A stretch of 11,196 nucleotides of DNA from Neisseriaceae bacterium (GCA_017989485.1 JAGNPU010000026.1:1-11196), one strand, 5' to 3'. Counted from the first letter of the stretch, positions 1 to 8,281 are shown. The notes: generated by a model from the sequence alone, not told the origin. Numbers and translations: made by a program.

Positions 1-1902
1 TTTAATAATGCCCAGCTAGTGGCTGGGGCGGGTCAAGAAGACGTACAGAAATCGTTGATTGCCGTAGAGGCGCGTGCCACGGGTGTGGCATTGGCCTTTA
101 AGGGTGAGGACAGCCATCTGCGTGCCCGCGATCAAGGCTATTTGATTGAGGTCGCCGAACAGGCGGGTGCGTCCCTGGCGCTAAGCGCGGGCGCCAAAAT
201 GACGGGCCTGACCCAAAAATCGGCTGGGGGACAGCTGTCGGTGGCCTTGGATCAGGCCCAGTGGCAGCTGGCTGCCAACAAGCGATTTACCGATGCACAG
301 GCTCAGGCCAGCAGTTTTGATGAATTGAACATGGTTAATCAGAGCCGGTTATTGGCTCATGATGGTGCCAATGGTGCTGCTGCGGCTTATGTTTTACAGG
401 GTAAGGTCAGCAACGCCGGCAGTGCTATTGAATTAAATAATGGCGTTGTGGGTGATGTCTTGACGATAGACGGTGACTACCATGGCGATGCGGGCGTGGT
501 GAAAATGGACACGGTTTGGGACGCACCAGGCAATGTGACTGGCGGCCAGTCACAGTCTGATGTATTGCACATTACCGGGGCGGCATCGGGGCTAACCAAA
601 GTCATTCCGACTGATGCTCATGGCAAAACCATTTTGATTAAGGGGACGGTAAAGCAAGTTGCTGAGCGACTCAACAGTGTGCCTGTAGTGATTGTTGATC
701 AAGACCATGATGGTGAAGGCCGTGCAGGTGCACAGAGTATGGCCTTTGTGGGTACTGCCGCCACAGAAGGGATGGCTGAGGCGCAGTTATATCGAGATGG
801 CAATCAGTACAAATGGACGCTTGCTGCTGCAGAGGCGCCGATTCCACCTGTAGAACCCCCGAAACCGGTTAACCCACCTACGGAGCCACCGGTCAACCCC
901 AAACCAACGATTCTGGCGCCGGAAGTGGTCGGTTATGCGCAAATGCCGTATGCCAATATGGCTTTGAGCTACGCCATGGCCGCGACGCTGCATGAACGCG
1001 TCAGCGAACAGCAAAGCCTGGCTTGGGATGAATGTGGCCAATGTCAGGATCAGGTCAACAGCCAAACTTGGGCGCGTATTGTCGGACAAAAGCTAGACGT
1101 CAATGGCAAACAGCGTATGAATCAAGAAGGCGATTTGTATCTGGTACAAGTGGGCCATGATTTTGATCTGAGCGTGAACGAGCAAACCGGTAGCCGTCGC
1201 CACACTGGGCTAATGGCCAGCTATGGTCGGCATGAGTTGGATTTTTATGATCGACTGGGCGCGGTTAATGGCGTCTTGGCGGGCACGCGTTATACCGGCA
1301 AAGGCAATACGGATGCCTTCAGTTTGGGTGCCTATCAAACCCATTATCAAGCTTCTGGCGCTTATCTTGACCTAATGGGTCAGGTGACTTATTTACGCAA
1401 CAAGTATGAATCACGCGACAACATTAACGTCAGCCAAAATGGCTGGGGCGGCCTAGTCTCTGCCGAAGTGGGTCGTCCTTATGCAGTGGGGTCAAGCGCA
1501 TGGTTGGTTGAGCCTCAGGCACAGCTGATGTATCAATACCTCCATTTGTCGGATTTTCATGATGGCAAGCGCAAGGTTGATCAAGATGACCAACAGGGTT
1601 TGCGCGGCCGACTCGGCGTGCGTTTGGCACACAACCAAGGCTCTCAGGCACAGCGTAGCCGTACGGTGTATGCCGTCGCCAACGTCTGGCATGATTTCTT
1701 GAACGCCAAAGGCGTGTCGGTTGGGCCCGATGCCTATCGTGAACGCCATCAAACCACTTGGGGAGAGCTTGGCTTAGGCCTGCAGCTGCCGCTAGGCAAA
1801 CAGACTTATGCCTATGCAGACGCGCGATATGAGCACGCACTTTCCGGCGCGAAGCATCAAGGCTATCGCGGCACCTTGGGCATGAAATACCAATGGCGTT
1901 AA
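1..1902 (+). CDS. Autotransporter (type Va), 3' part: passenger end, linker and beta-barrel
   Basis: This is a 5'-truncated gene: its frame is open to base 1, so a GTG at 19 is only an internal codon. The 633 visible codons are the end of a secreted passenger and its outer-membrane translocator. Residues about 1-275 are Gly/Ala/Asp/Val-rich beta-helix-like sequence with the autotransporter passenger-end patterns NNGVVGDVLTIDGDY (about 144-158) and SDVLHITGAASG. A proline-rich linker (PIPPVEPPKPVNPP onward, about 280-303) leads to the barrel, about 306-633. The barrel has alternating-residue strands and the motifs RRHTGLMASYG, VSAEVGRP, EPQAQLMYQYL and YADARYEH. It ends in KYQWR, so the usual terminal aromatic residue is penultimate. 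The only two cysteines are C345 and C348 (DECGQCQ). Passenger function (adhesin, protease, other) cannot be told because the N-terminal part is outside the window. The barrel is paralogous to that of the gene at 2427. Confidence 0.93.
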   Translation, partial: FNNAQLVAGAGQEDVQKSLIAVEARATGVALAFKGEDSHLRARDQGYLIEVAEQAGASLALSAGAKMTGLTQKSAGGQLSVALDQAQWQLAANKRFTDAQAQASSFDELNMVNQSRLLAHDGANGAAAAYVLQGKVSNAGSAIELNNGVVGDVLTIDGDYHGDAGVVKMDTVWDAPGNVTGGQSQSDVLHITGAASGLTKVIPTDAHGKTILIKGTVKQVAERLNSVPVVIVDQDHDGEGRAGAQSMAFVGTAATEGMAEAQLYRDGNQYKWTLAAAEAPIPPVEPPKPVNPPTEPPVNPKPTILAPEVVGYAQMPYANMALSYAMAATLHERVSEQQSLAWDECGQCQDQVNSQTWARIVGQKLDVNGKQRMNQEGDLYLVQVGHDFDLSVNEQTGSRRHTGLMASYGRHELDFYDRLGAVNGVLAGTRYTGKGNTDAFSLGAYQTHYQASGAYLDLMGQVTYLRNKYESRDNINVSQNGWGGLVSAEVGRPYAVGSSAWLVEPQAQLMYQYLHLSDFHDGKRKVDQDDQQGLRGRLGVRLAHNQGSQAQRSRTVYAVANVWHDFLNAKGVSVGPDAYRERHQTTWGELGLGLQLPLGKQTYAYADARYEHALSGAKHQGYRGTLGMKYQWR

Positions 1903-1917
1903 GCGATTAATGGGTGT

Positions 1918-1942
1918 GCGCGGCCTACCAAGGCCGCGCTTT
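1918..1942 (+). terminator. Probable intrinsic terminator of the autotransporter gene
   Basis: There is a perfect 9-bp GC-rich stem, GCGCGGCCT (1918-1926) with AGGCCGCGC (1931-1939), closed by the 4-nt loop ACCA. It starts 15 bp after the stop codon. The T-tract is short (TTTAT), so termination may be incomplete or Rho-assisted. Confidence 0.65.
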
Positions 1943-1945
1943 ATG

Positions 1946-2426
1946 AGGGTGTGTTTCGGCATGAGTAAGGCGCTGAGGGGGAGGATGGGCCACAGGGCCT
2001 GGGTCTTTTTTAAACCAATACAATAAACTTAAATAAATTAATCATTGTGGTTTAGCGCGATGATGTGCCGTAAGTGTGGTTTTTTTGTAACGAAATCAAT
2101 CCTCTTGCTTGAAACTGTGGTGGGTATGGTCTTACGGGTGATGAGTCAAACCTAATTGTCTCTTTTTGGGGGTTAAAACAAGGGCATAGCGCTTTCTTTT
2201 TGAGCAAGATTCATTTAATGCATGACGGGTGATTCTATTAAGTACTAGTATAAACTGTCATCAAGCATGGTTTGGAGCCTAAGGCTTTGAACTGGGTGAT
2301 GAGGGTGGGCCTACGTAACCCGACTTTTGTCGAGACCGTTGCCACGCCATTCAAGCTGTCACTAATGGTTGTTTTTTAAACATGGGTCTGACACCGCGCA
2401 GCCCTGTTCACTAAAGGAAGCACACT
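1946..2426. other. Long gene-free stretch between two autotransporter genes
   Basis: About 480 bp with no convincing coding sequence. It is visibly more AT-rich than the flanking genes and carries short homopolymer runs (T7 at 2080-2086; T5 followed by G5 near 2163-2172). It has only small dyads, such as CGACTTTTGTCG at 2321-2332 and AGCCTAAGGCT near 2277. TATAAA at 2249-2254 could be a -10 element, but no matching -35 is seen. The 3' end holds the ribosome-binding site AAAGGAAG (2413-2420) for the next gene. It presumably contains the promoter and a long leader for the barrel gene at 2427. I see no trace of passenger-like coding sequence in it. Confidence 0.5.
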
Positions 2427-3518
2427 ATGACTCTCATCACTCACGCCAGACGGGCTCGAGGCAATCGCTTAGTCCCAAAAACCCTGGCCTTAGCCGTCAG
2501 TATGGCCTTGGTCCATCAGACAGCAGGCGCTGCTGAAGCGGTTGATCCCGTTGTGCCGGGCTACACGCAAATGGCCAACGCCAATACCGAAATGATGTAC
2601 ACCAATATCGGTACCTTACACCAGCGGGTAGGCGAACATCAGGCCATGGCCTGGGATGAATGTGGCGAGTGTCAAAACACCGTCGGCGCGCAAACCTGGG
2701 GTCGACTATATGGCAAGCGTTTAAAACAAACCGGTAAAGCACAATTTGACAGCGACATCAGCATGTATGGGGTTCAGTTCGGCCACGACTTGAGCATTAG
2801 CGTGGATGAGGCCACTGGCGCCCGACGCCATACCGGCGTGATGGCATCGTATGGCTATGGCAAAAGCAAGTTTGCGGATCAGCTAGGGGCCAATGACCAG
2901 ACGGAGCAAACCGGGACGGCGAAAAGCCATTTGGCGACGCTGGGCCTGTATTCCACCGCCTACGCCAAAAATGGGACGTATTTAGACTTGGTTGGCCAAT
3001 TAAACTATGTGCGCAACAAGTACAAAGTGGATGATGAAGCGGGCAGCGTCAAACAAAATGGCTATGGTGCAGCGGTCTCCGCGGAAGTTGGGCGTCCCTT
3101 TCAGCTGGGTGCTTCGCGCTGGTTGTTAGAGCCACAAGCACAGTTGACCTATCAGTATTTACGGTTAAAAGACCCCAAGGACGACTTATTTGACATCGAC
3201 CAGAAGAACACCCATGGGGTTCGTGGGCGTTTAGGGGCCCGATTGGCTTACAATGCGCCGACTCAGGCCTATCGTACCAAAACGTTTTACACCACTTTTA
3301 ATGTTTTGCATGACTTCATTAAGCCTGCGAAGGTGAGCATAGACGAGGTCGAACGCAGAGAACGCTACGGCAACACTTGGGGTGAAGTGACTTTGGGCAT
3401 GCAGGTGCCGTTGGCCAAAGCCGCTTATCTGTATGCCGATGCCCGCTACGAGCATTCCTTTGATGGGGCCAAGCGTGAAGGGTACGGCGGCACCCTCGGC
3501 CTGAAGCGCATGTGGTAG
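2427..3518 (+). CDS. Passenger-less autotransporter beta-barrel protein
   Basis: The 363-aa product is an outer-membrane barrel of the autotransporter translocator family. The ATG is set by AAAGGAAG 6 nt upstream. Residues 1-38 look like a signal peptide: basic MTLITHARRARGNRLVPK, a hydrophobic ALAVSMALVHQ stretch and a TAGA/AEA cleavage region. Only a few residues then precede VVPGYTQM, which aligns with the very start of the upstream gene's barrel, so there is no passenger and no linker. The barrel (about 40-363) matches its neighbour along its whole length: AWDECGxCQ, QTWxR, RRHTGxMASYG, YLDLxGQ, RNKY, QNGxG, VSAEVGRP, EPQAQLxYQYL, GxRGRLGxRLAxN, YADARYEH and GTLG. It ends in the canonical aromatic residue (KRMW). 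C79 and C82 are its only cysteines. It may be a naked pore, a porin-like or structural protein, or a deletion derivative. An OmpA-type lipoprotein gene follows 48 bp later with no terminator between. Confidence 0.88.
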   Translation: MTLITHARRARGNRLVPKTLALAVSMALVHQTAGAAEAVDPVVPGYTQMANANTEMMYTNIGTLHQRVGEHQAMAWDECGECQNTVGAQTWGRLYGKRLKQTGKAQFDSDISMYGVQFGHDLSISVDEATGARRHTGVMASYGYGKSKFADQLGANDQTEQTGTAKSHLATLGLYSTAYAKNGTYLDLVGQLNYVRNKYKVDDEAGSVKQNGYGAAVSAEVGRPFQLGASRWLLEPQAQLTYQYLRLKDPKDDLFDIDQKNTHGVRGRLGARLAYNAPTQAYRTKTFYTTFNVLHDFIKPAKVSIDEVERRERYGNTWGEVTLGMQVPLAKAAYLYADARYEHSFDGAKREGYGGTLGLKRMW

Positions 3519-3522
3519 CTGT

Positions 3523-3551
3523 TTGACATACCCGAACCCCCTTATGATGAT
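3523..3551 (+). promoter_or_regulatory. Possible sigma-70 promoter before the OmpA-like lipoprotein
   Basis: TTGACA (3523-3528) is a perfect -35 word, followed after 17 bp by GATGAT (3546-3551; 4 of 6 matches). The overlapping TATGAT at 3543 fits better as a -10 word, but its spacer is only 14 bp. A start from here would leave almost no leader before the ribosome-binding site AAAGGA (3555-3560), so this may be chance and the gene may depend on read-through from the barrel gene. Confidence 0.25.
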
Positions 3552-3566
3552 GACAAAGGATAGACC

Positions 3567-4097
3567 ATGAAGAAAAACCATTTAATGACCCTCAGCGTAT
3601 TGGCCGCAGCCCTGTTGCTCAGCGCCTGTAGCAGCATGCAAGACGTGAACAATCGCTGGTGTCCACCAGAGGCAGCACCCGTACCGGTAGCGGTGGTACA
3701 CAGTGAGCGCATCAACGTATCGGCCGATGCCCTGTTTAAATTTGACCGCTCGGATTTGAACGACATGTTGCCAGAGGGGCGTCAAACCCTGGATGAGTTA
3801 GTGAACCGTATTAATCAGGGCTATGTCAGCATTGCCAGCATCGACTTAACCGGCCATACCGACCGTTTGGGCCCCACGGCCTATAACCAAAAACTGGGCC
3901 TGGCACGGGCACAAACCGTTCATGACTACCTCAAGTCTAAGGGCATTAATGCCGCCATGACGGTCAATAGTGCCGGGGCTGCAGATCCGGTGACCACAGA
4001 CTGCGTCGGCACCAAAGCCACGGCGGCACTCAAGGCCTGTTTACAGCCTGATCGGCGCGTGACCTTAGACATTAAGGGTGAACGTCAAGCGAAATAA
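3567..4097 (+). CDS. OmpA-family (RmpM/Pal-like) peptidoglycan-binding lipoprotein
   Basis: This 176-aa lipoprotein should sit in the outer membrane with its OmpA C-terminal-like domain in the periplasm, binding peptidoglycan. The start ATG follows AAAGGA by 6 nt. A lipoprotein signal with lipobox L18-S19-A20-C21 leads into a short Pro/Val-rich tether (about 32-45) and the OmpA domain (about 48-172). The core TGHTDRLG ... NQKLGLARAQTVHDYLKSKG contains D99 and R114. They have the same 15-residue spacing as the diaminopimelate-contacting Asp and Arg known in OmpA. C146 and C158 before QPDRRV match in spacing the single disulfide of the E. coli OmpA periplasmic domain; C32 is extra. The protein is smaller than full OmpA because it has no barrel of its own. 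The preceding gene encodes a bare barrel, so the two could work together, which is inference. It could equally be a general envelope-stability lipoprotein. Confidence 0.93.
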   Translation: MKKNHLMTLSVLAAALLLSACSSMQDVNNRWCPPEAAPVPVAVVHSERINVSADALFKFDRSDLNDMLPEGRQTLDELVNRINQGYVSIASIDLTGHTDRLGPTAYNQKLGLARAQTVHDYLKSKGINAAMTVNSAGAADPVTTDCVGTKATAALKACLQPDRRVTLDIKGERQAK

Positions 4098-4118
4098 GCT
4101 GAGCCTTTAGCTTCATCC

Positions 4119-4146
4119 CAGGCCACCTTCGCGGGTGGCCTGTTTG
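4119..4146 (+). terminator. Intrinsic terminator after the OmpA-like gene
   Basis: A perfect 9-bp stem, CAGGCCACC (4119-4127) with GGTGGCCTG (4134-4142), has a TTCGCG loop and is followed by TTTGGTT. It lies 21 bp after the stop codon and probably ends the barrel-lipoprotein transcript. Confidence 0.75.
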
Positions 4147-4271
4147 GTTCGGGGGATGACTAGGGGGCTGATGGCCAAAGGGACGTGGTGTTTTTAACAT
4201 TGGCATTCAGAAAATGGAATCGTTAAGCGTTATGTTAATAAATGCGAGTAGGTCTCATCTGTTTTTTGTAC

Positions 4272-4277
4272 TATAGT
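4272..4277 (+). promoter_or_regulatory. Possible -10 element of the ABC exporter gene
   Basis: TATAGT matches the sigma-70 -10 consensus in 5 of 6 positions and lies 37 bp before the ATG at 4315. No good -35 is seen 16-18 bp upstream (the 17-bp position reads TAGGTC). The element overlaps a GTG at 4276, the upstream-most in-frame start, and so argues for the ATG at 4315. Confidence 0.3.
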
Positions 4278-4314
4278 GAATCATCCTATTCGTCTTGAAA
4301 GGCGACTGCACGCC

Positions 4315-6090
4315 ATGACCTTATTTGAATTGTTTCGCAACCTGCGTGCTTTTGTACGGCCTTATCGATTATTGGTAATCGCCACCCTGATTTTGACCTT
4401 TATTGGGGCGGGTGCGGCCCAGGTGAATGCGCTGGTGTTGCGCTACGTCATCGACACCATCAGCAGCATGGTCAATAACGGTGAAGGGCTGGCTCAGGGA
4501 GGGCGACTCTTAGTGGTCATCAGTGCCATTTTGCTGGGTAAGGAGCTCATCAGCGCGGTGGTGCAGTTTGGGCAGAAGTTTTATGGTGAACGCCTGAGGA
4601 TTTTGGTGTCTCAGGATTTGGCACAGGCCATTATTGAAAAAATCCTCACCTATAGGCTGTCTTTTTTTGCCGACAATGACAACGAGGCGGGCCGTTTACA
4701 AACCCGTATTGACGGCGGCATCGGCAGCCTGACGCGGCTGGTGCAAAACTTTTTCATCGACATTTTGCCGCTGTTTGCCAACTCCTTAATGGCGCTGGCG
4801 CTGATGTTTTACGCCAACGTCTACGTTGGCCTGGTTGGGCTGTGCATTATCCCCGTGTATTTTTACATTTCCAAACGCCAGGCCGGCAAGCTTAAAGGCT
4901 GGCGACGTACCCTAAGGCGCGACCGCGAATCGAAAAGCCAGGGCATCATCAGCATCATCGACTCGATCACCGTGATTAAGTCGTTTAACCGCGAAACCGA
5001 AGAAGGCACCAAACAGCTAAACCTGCAAAAAGATTTGACCGACAACCAGTTACAAACCCGGCGGCTGAGTTTTTTATTCGATGGTTTGAAAGCGTTTGTC
5101 GAGCAGTTTGGCGTGGTTTTGGTGATCATCTTGACGTCTTATTTGGTCCTCAAGGGCGACATGACCATAGGCGCCATCATGTTCCACATTTTGCTGTTTA
5201 ATAACGTGTCGGCGCCCATCCGTCAGCTACACCGTATTTACGATGAAATGAACGATGCCCTGATTTATTCAGAAAGCTATTTCAAGATTCTCAATGCCGA
5301 TGAGCAAAAAGAGCCCACCGGCAGCCATCGTGGCGCAGCGCCTAAGGGGGCGTTCGTGCTCAAAAACGTCGACTTTACCTACCCCAATGGCACCAAGGCC
5401 TTACACAATATTGACATGACCATTGCCAAGGGCAAGATTACCGCCTTAGTGGGCCTGTCCGGCGCGGGCAAAAGCACCCTTATCAGCCTACTGGATAAGT
5501 TTTACGAGCCCGATTCTGGTGAGATCACCTTGGATGGCGTGCCTTTAGGCGACTACGACACCAAATTTTTACGGGACAATATCGGCCTCGTGCTGCAAAA
5601 AAACCATATTTTCAGCGGCAGCATAGAAGAAAACATCCGCTATGGCGACAGCCATGCCAGCTTTGACGACGTGGTGGTGGCGGCCAAGAAGGCGTCTATT
5701 CACGATCAAATCATGGCCTTGCCCGATCAATACCAAACGCGTGCCTTGCAGCTGTCCGGCGGCCAGCAACAGCGCATCGCCATTGCGCGGATGTTCATTA
5801 AAGATCCGCCGATTATTTTCTTGGATGAACCGACGGCCAGTCTGGACGCCGTGGCGACGGAGCAGATTAAAAATAGCCTCGACGCCATCAAGCAAGACCG
5901 GACCGTCATCATTATTTCCCACAGCATTTCGCAAATCATCGACGCCGACTATATGTATGTGATGAAGGACGGCCACATGGTCGAGTCGGGCACGCATGAG
6001 CACATCTATGCCCAAGGCGGTACCTATACCGAAATCTTTGACGCCATGGCGCGCAGCTTAAACCTGGATAAAATCGCCCAGAAAATGTAG
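4315..6090 (+). CDS. ABC exporter, fused permease and ATPase (MsbA/ABCB type)
   Basis: With the ATG at 4315 the product has 591 aa, a usual length for a half-transporter that works as a homodimer in the inner membrane. Residues about 15-300 form the six-helix type I exporter domain (hydrophobic segments near 17-37, 63-85, 146-185 and 262-300). The ATPase domain follows from about 345: Walker A GLSGAGKST (380-388, K386), Q-loop Q428 in LVLQKNHIFSG, signature LSGGQ (480-484), Walker B IIFLDEP with catalytic E505, and H-loop H536 in IIISHS. All catalytic residues are intact. A GTG at 4276 would add 13 residues, but it has no ribosome-binding site and overlaps a possible -10. The ATG has GAAAGG at 4297-4302, spaced a little wide. 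The substrate (lipid, peptide, siderophore or drug) cannot be inferred. The gene stands alone and converges on the TonB receptor with only 16 bp between the stop codons. Confidence 0.92.
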   Translation: MTLFELFRNLRAFVRPYRLLVIATLILTFIGAGAAQVNALVLRYVIDTISSMVNNGEGLAQGGRLLVVISAILLGKELISAVVQFGQKFYGERLRILVSQDLAQAIIEKILTYRLSFFADNDNEAGRLQTRIDGGIGSLTRLVQNFFIDILPLFANSLMALALMFYANVYVGLVGLCIIPVYFYISKRQAGKLKGWRRTLRRDRESKSQGIISIIDSITVIKSFNRETEEGTKQLNLQKDLTDNQLQTRRLSFLFDGLKAFVEQFGVVLVIILTSYLVLKGDMTIGAIMFHILLFNNVSAPIRQLHRIYDEMNDALIYSESYFKILNADEQKEPTGSHRGAAPKGAFVLKNVDFTYPNGTKALHNIDMTIAKGKITALVGLSGAGKSTLISLLDKFYEPDSGEITLDGVPLGDYDTKFLRDNIGLVLQKNHIFSGSIEENIRYGDSHASFDDVVVAAKKASIHDQIMALPDQYQTRALQLSGGQQQRIAIARMFIKDPPIIFLDEPTASLDAVATEQIKNSLDAIKQDRTVIIISHSISQIIDADYMYVMKDGHMVESGTHEHIYAQGGTYTEIFDAMARSLNLDKIAQKM

Positions 6091-6106
6091 CCTGCCGCGC
6101 AGTGGG

Positions 6107-8281
6107 CTAAAACCAATAGGCACTGCTGAGCAACACCGCCCTCGGCGTGCCAGGATGATTGCTCGAACGCCAATAGCGCGTGTTGGCTAAGTTGGTGGCG
6201 GCCAGGGTCACGGTCACGTCCTTGCTGCGATAGCCCATAGAGGCGTGCAGCAGGCCATAACCCGGTCGTTTGTGGGCATTGTCCAAATGGGTGTATACCG
6301 AGGACTTAAAGACGCTGCCGACTTCGCCATACCATTGCTCATTGGGTCGATATCGAACAAACAGGCTGCCGTTGTTTTTTGCGACGTTGGCTTTGTGATG
6401 GCCGGTGAGCTCTGGCTTCTGGGCATCCTGTTTGACTTTTGCCTGCTGTCGGCCTAGTTGGCCTCGAACAGACCATTTCTGGGCTATTTTCCCGGTCAGG
6501 CTGAATTCCACCCCCCGAGACTGTTCTTTGCCCCTTAATGCCCAATCATAAGGCCGATTTTCTGCGTCGGGACGATAGCGAACATTGGCTAAGGTTAAAT
6601 CATATACCGACAACTGACTGGACAAGGCCTCCTCTAGCCAGTCGCTTTTGACCCCGACCTCGTATTGCTTGGCGTATTGGGGTTGGTCATCGAATACGGC
6701 CGTTTGTGCCGTCGAGACGGCAATCAACCCTCGCCCGCCATAGGGCGAAAAATTCTTGCTGTAAGACAAATAACCATGGTGTTGCGGCGTGGCCTGCCAG
6801 ACTAAGCCCACGCGAGGGCTGAATACCGAGCCTCGATAGCGACGCTGTTGGTGTTTGATGCGGTCTGTTGACTGGAAAACGTATTGCTCGTAGCGGCCAC
6901 CCAACATGGCTTGCCATGTCGGCGTCAGGTGGATCACGTCCTGAGCGTATAAGGCCTTGGTCTGGGCCCGATGATGATTATTCGTGGTGGCTTCGCCCCG
7001 CGGGGATTTTTCATGCAGCCACTGGGGCGCATAGGGGTCTATGGGCCAAGGATAGTTTAGGCTGGGGTCAGTACGGGAGGTGGCTAAGCGCGGCAGGCGT
7101 TTTTCGATGCTGTGTTCTAGGCCAATAAGCACCTCATGTTTGAAAGGCCCGGTGTGAACGCTGCCGGTGACATCAAGTAGGTGACTACGGGTTTGATTCT
7201 CGGTTTGCTGCCAGGCACGGATAAAGGTCATTTGTCCAGGATGAGGGCAGGGGCGGCCCGTATTGAGGAGTTGGCCATTGTGCTGACAATAGCTGCCGCC
7301 GTATAAGTGGTCAAAATTTTGACTGGCGCGGTGTAAGGTACTGGTCCAACGCAAAGACCAATCAGCGCCCATGGGCAGATTGAGTACCGAGCGCCATAGA
7401 CGCAGGCGATCTTCAATATCATCATTGGGGTGGGCATAGGCCACGCTCATCGGCACGTTGTCTGGCAGGCTGCCGTAGCTGGGGGCACGATCAGGGCGAC
7501 GCCAAACGTCGTCATGGGTGTATTGCAACAGCCAGCTGTGGCCGTTTTGACTGTCGAACAGCACGCTGGGTGAAATCATTTTAGTGCGATGGCGTATGCC
7601 TTGACGAAATGCGTCTGCCTGCTCGTAGTCGGCGGTGAGGCGTAGGGCAAGGTTAGGCGACAGAATGTGATTCACATCCAGCATGGTGCCGCGCTGATGC
7701 CATCGGCCCAGCCTGACGGCGAGGCTGCTTGGGGCCTCAAAATTGGCCTCTTTGCTGATTAAATTCACCACGCCCCCACCGCTGCCACGGCCGTACAAGA
7801 CCGAGGCTGGGCCTTTCAAAATATCAATCTGAGCTACGTTGGCGGTGCTGCGCCGAATTTGCCCGCTGGCGCGCACCCCGTCTCGGTATATGTCCCCGTC
7901 GCTGGCCTCGAACCCCCTGAGCAAAATGCCGTCACTGCGCATGTCGTAATGGGTGTCGACGCCGGCAATCCCATCTAATACCTCATTCAAGTCCTGAATC
8001 CCGTAAACCTTATGTTGATCGACCTCAATCACGTCGATGGTGGCCGGAACGTCTTTAATCGCCATGTCGGTTTTGGTGGCCGTACGCACACGACGAGGGG
8101 GGCCCTCATCGGCATCTAGGCCGTCGGTGGCCACGTTGATGGTGCCGAGGTGAAAAGAGGGCGTTTCGGCCAGGCCATAGGGGCCGATGCCAAGCAGCAG
8201 GCCGGTGAGGGATAGCCGCACTGTTCTGGACGCGGGCAACAGGTGGGACGACGGCGGAAAAAAAGACAACAAGCGCAACAT
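6107..8281 (-). CDS. TonB-dependent siderophore receptor, catecholate (Fiu)-like
   Basis: This 724-aa outer-membrane receptor is of the siderophore type and of typical family length. A signal peptide (about 1-38, ending GLAET) precedes a possible TonB box near GTINVATD (46-53). The plug domain, about 65-185, carries RTATKTDMAIKDVPATI, LLRGF (120-124), YRDGVR, and the signature KGPASVLYGRGSGGGVVN (156-173). The remainder is a 22-strand-type barrel ending in SSAYWF, with the terminal aromatic expected for barrel assembly. C332 and C345 are the only cysteine pair and probably form a disulfide in a surface loop. The plug pattern suggests ferric catecholate or related ligands, but the ligand is inferred. 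The gene lies downstream of the tonB-like gene on the same strand, 52 bp away and behind a terminator hairpin. Fur regulation would act through the promoter at about 8979-9007 if read-through occurs. No own promoter was recognised. Confidence 0.95.
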   Translation of the reverse strand: MLRLLSFFPPSSHLLPASRTVRLSLTGLLLGIGPYGLAETPSFHLGTINVATDGLDADEGPPRRVRTATKTDMAIKDVPATIDVIEVDQHKVYGIQDLNEVLDGIAGVDTHYDMRSDGILLRGFEASDGDIYRDGVRASGQIRRSTANVAQIDILKGPASVLYGRGSGGGVVNLISKEANFEAPSSLAVRLGRWHQRGTMLDVNHILSPNLALRLTADYEQADAFRQGIRHRTKMISPSVLFDSQNGHSWLLQYTHDDVWRRPDRAPSYGSLPDNVPMSVAYAHPNDDIEDRLRLWRSVLNLPMGADWSLRWTSTLHRASQNFDHLYGGSYCQHNGQLLNTGRPCPHPGQMTFIRAWQQTENQTRSHLLDVTGSVHTGPFKHEVLIGLEHSIEKRLPRLATSRTDPSLNYPWPIDPYAPQWLHEKSPRGEATTNNHHRAQTKALYAQDVIHLTPTWQAMLGGRYEQYVFQSTDRIKHQQRRYRGSVFSPRVGLVWQATPQHHGYLSYSKNFSPYGGRGLIAVSTAQTAVFDDQPQYAKQYEVGVKSDWLEEALSSQLSVYDLTLANVRYRPDAENRPYDWALRGKEQSRGVEFSLTGKIAQKWSVRGQLGRQQAKVKQDAQKPELTGHHKANVAKNNGSLFVRYRPNEQWYGEVGSVFKSSVYTHLDNAHKRPGYGLLHASMGYRSKDVTVTLAATNLANTRYWRSSNHPGTPRAVLLSSAYWF

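Noticed and set aside
787..1840. Minus-strand open frames of 86-136 codons opposite the first autotransporter
   Set aside because: They are antisense shadows of a clearly coding + strand gene, rich in Arg/His/Trp with no family resemblance.
2060..2155. 31-codon frame MMCRKCGFFV... with a CxxC pair in the long intergenic stretch
   Set aside because: It has no ribosome-binding site, no recognisable domain and no context. A frame of this size is expected by chance in 500 bp.
2080..2172. T7, T5 and G5 runs upstream of the barrel gene as phase-variable tracts
   Set aside because: The runs are short and not clearly placed in a promoter spacer. Phase-variable tracts are usually longer.
5596..5604. 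A7 run inside the ABC exporter ATPase as a slippage or programmed frameshift site
   Set aside because: The frame is intact through all ATPase motifs, and no alternative product or stimulatory structure is seen after it.
6091..6106. A bidirectional terminator between the convergent ABC exporter and receptor genes
   Set aside because: The 16-bp gap and its edges contain no stable stem with a T-tract; I could not support one.
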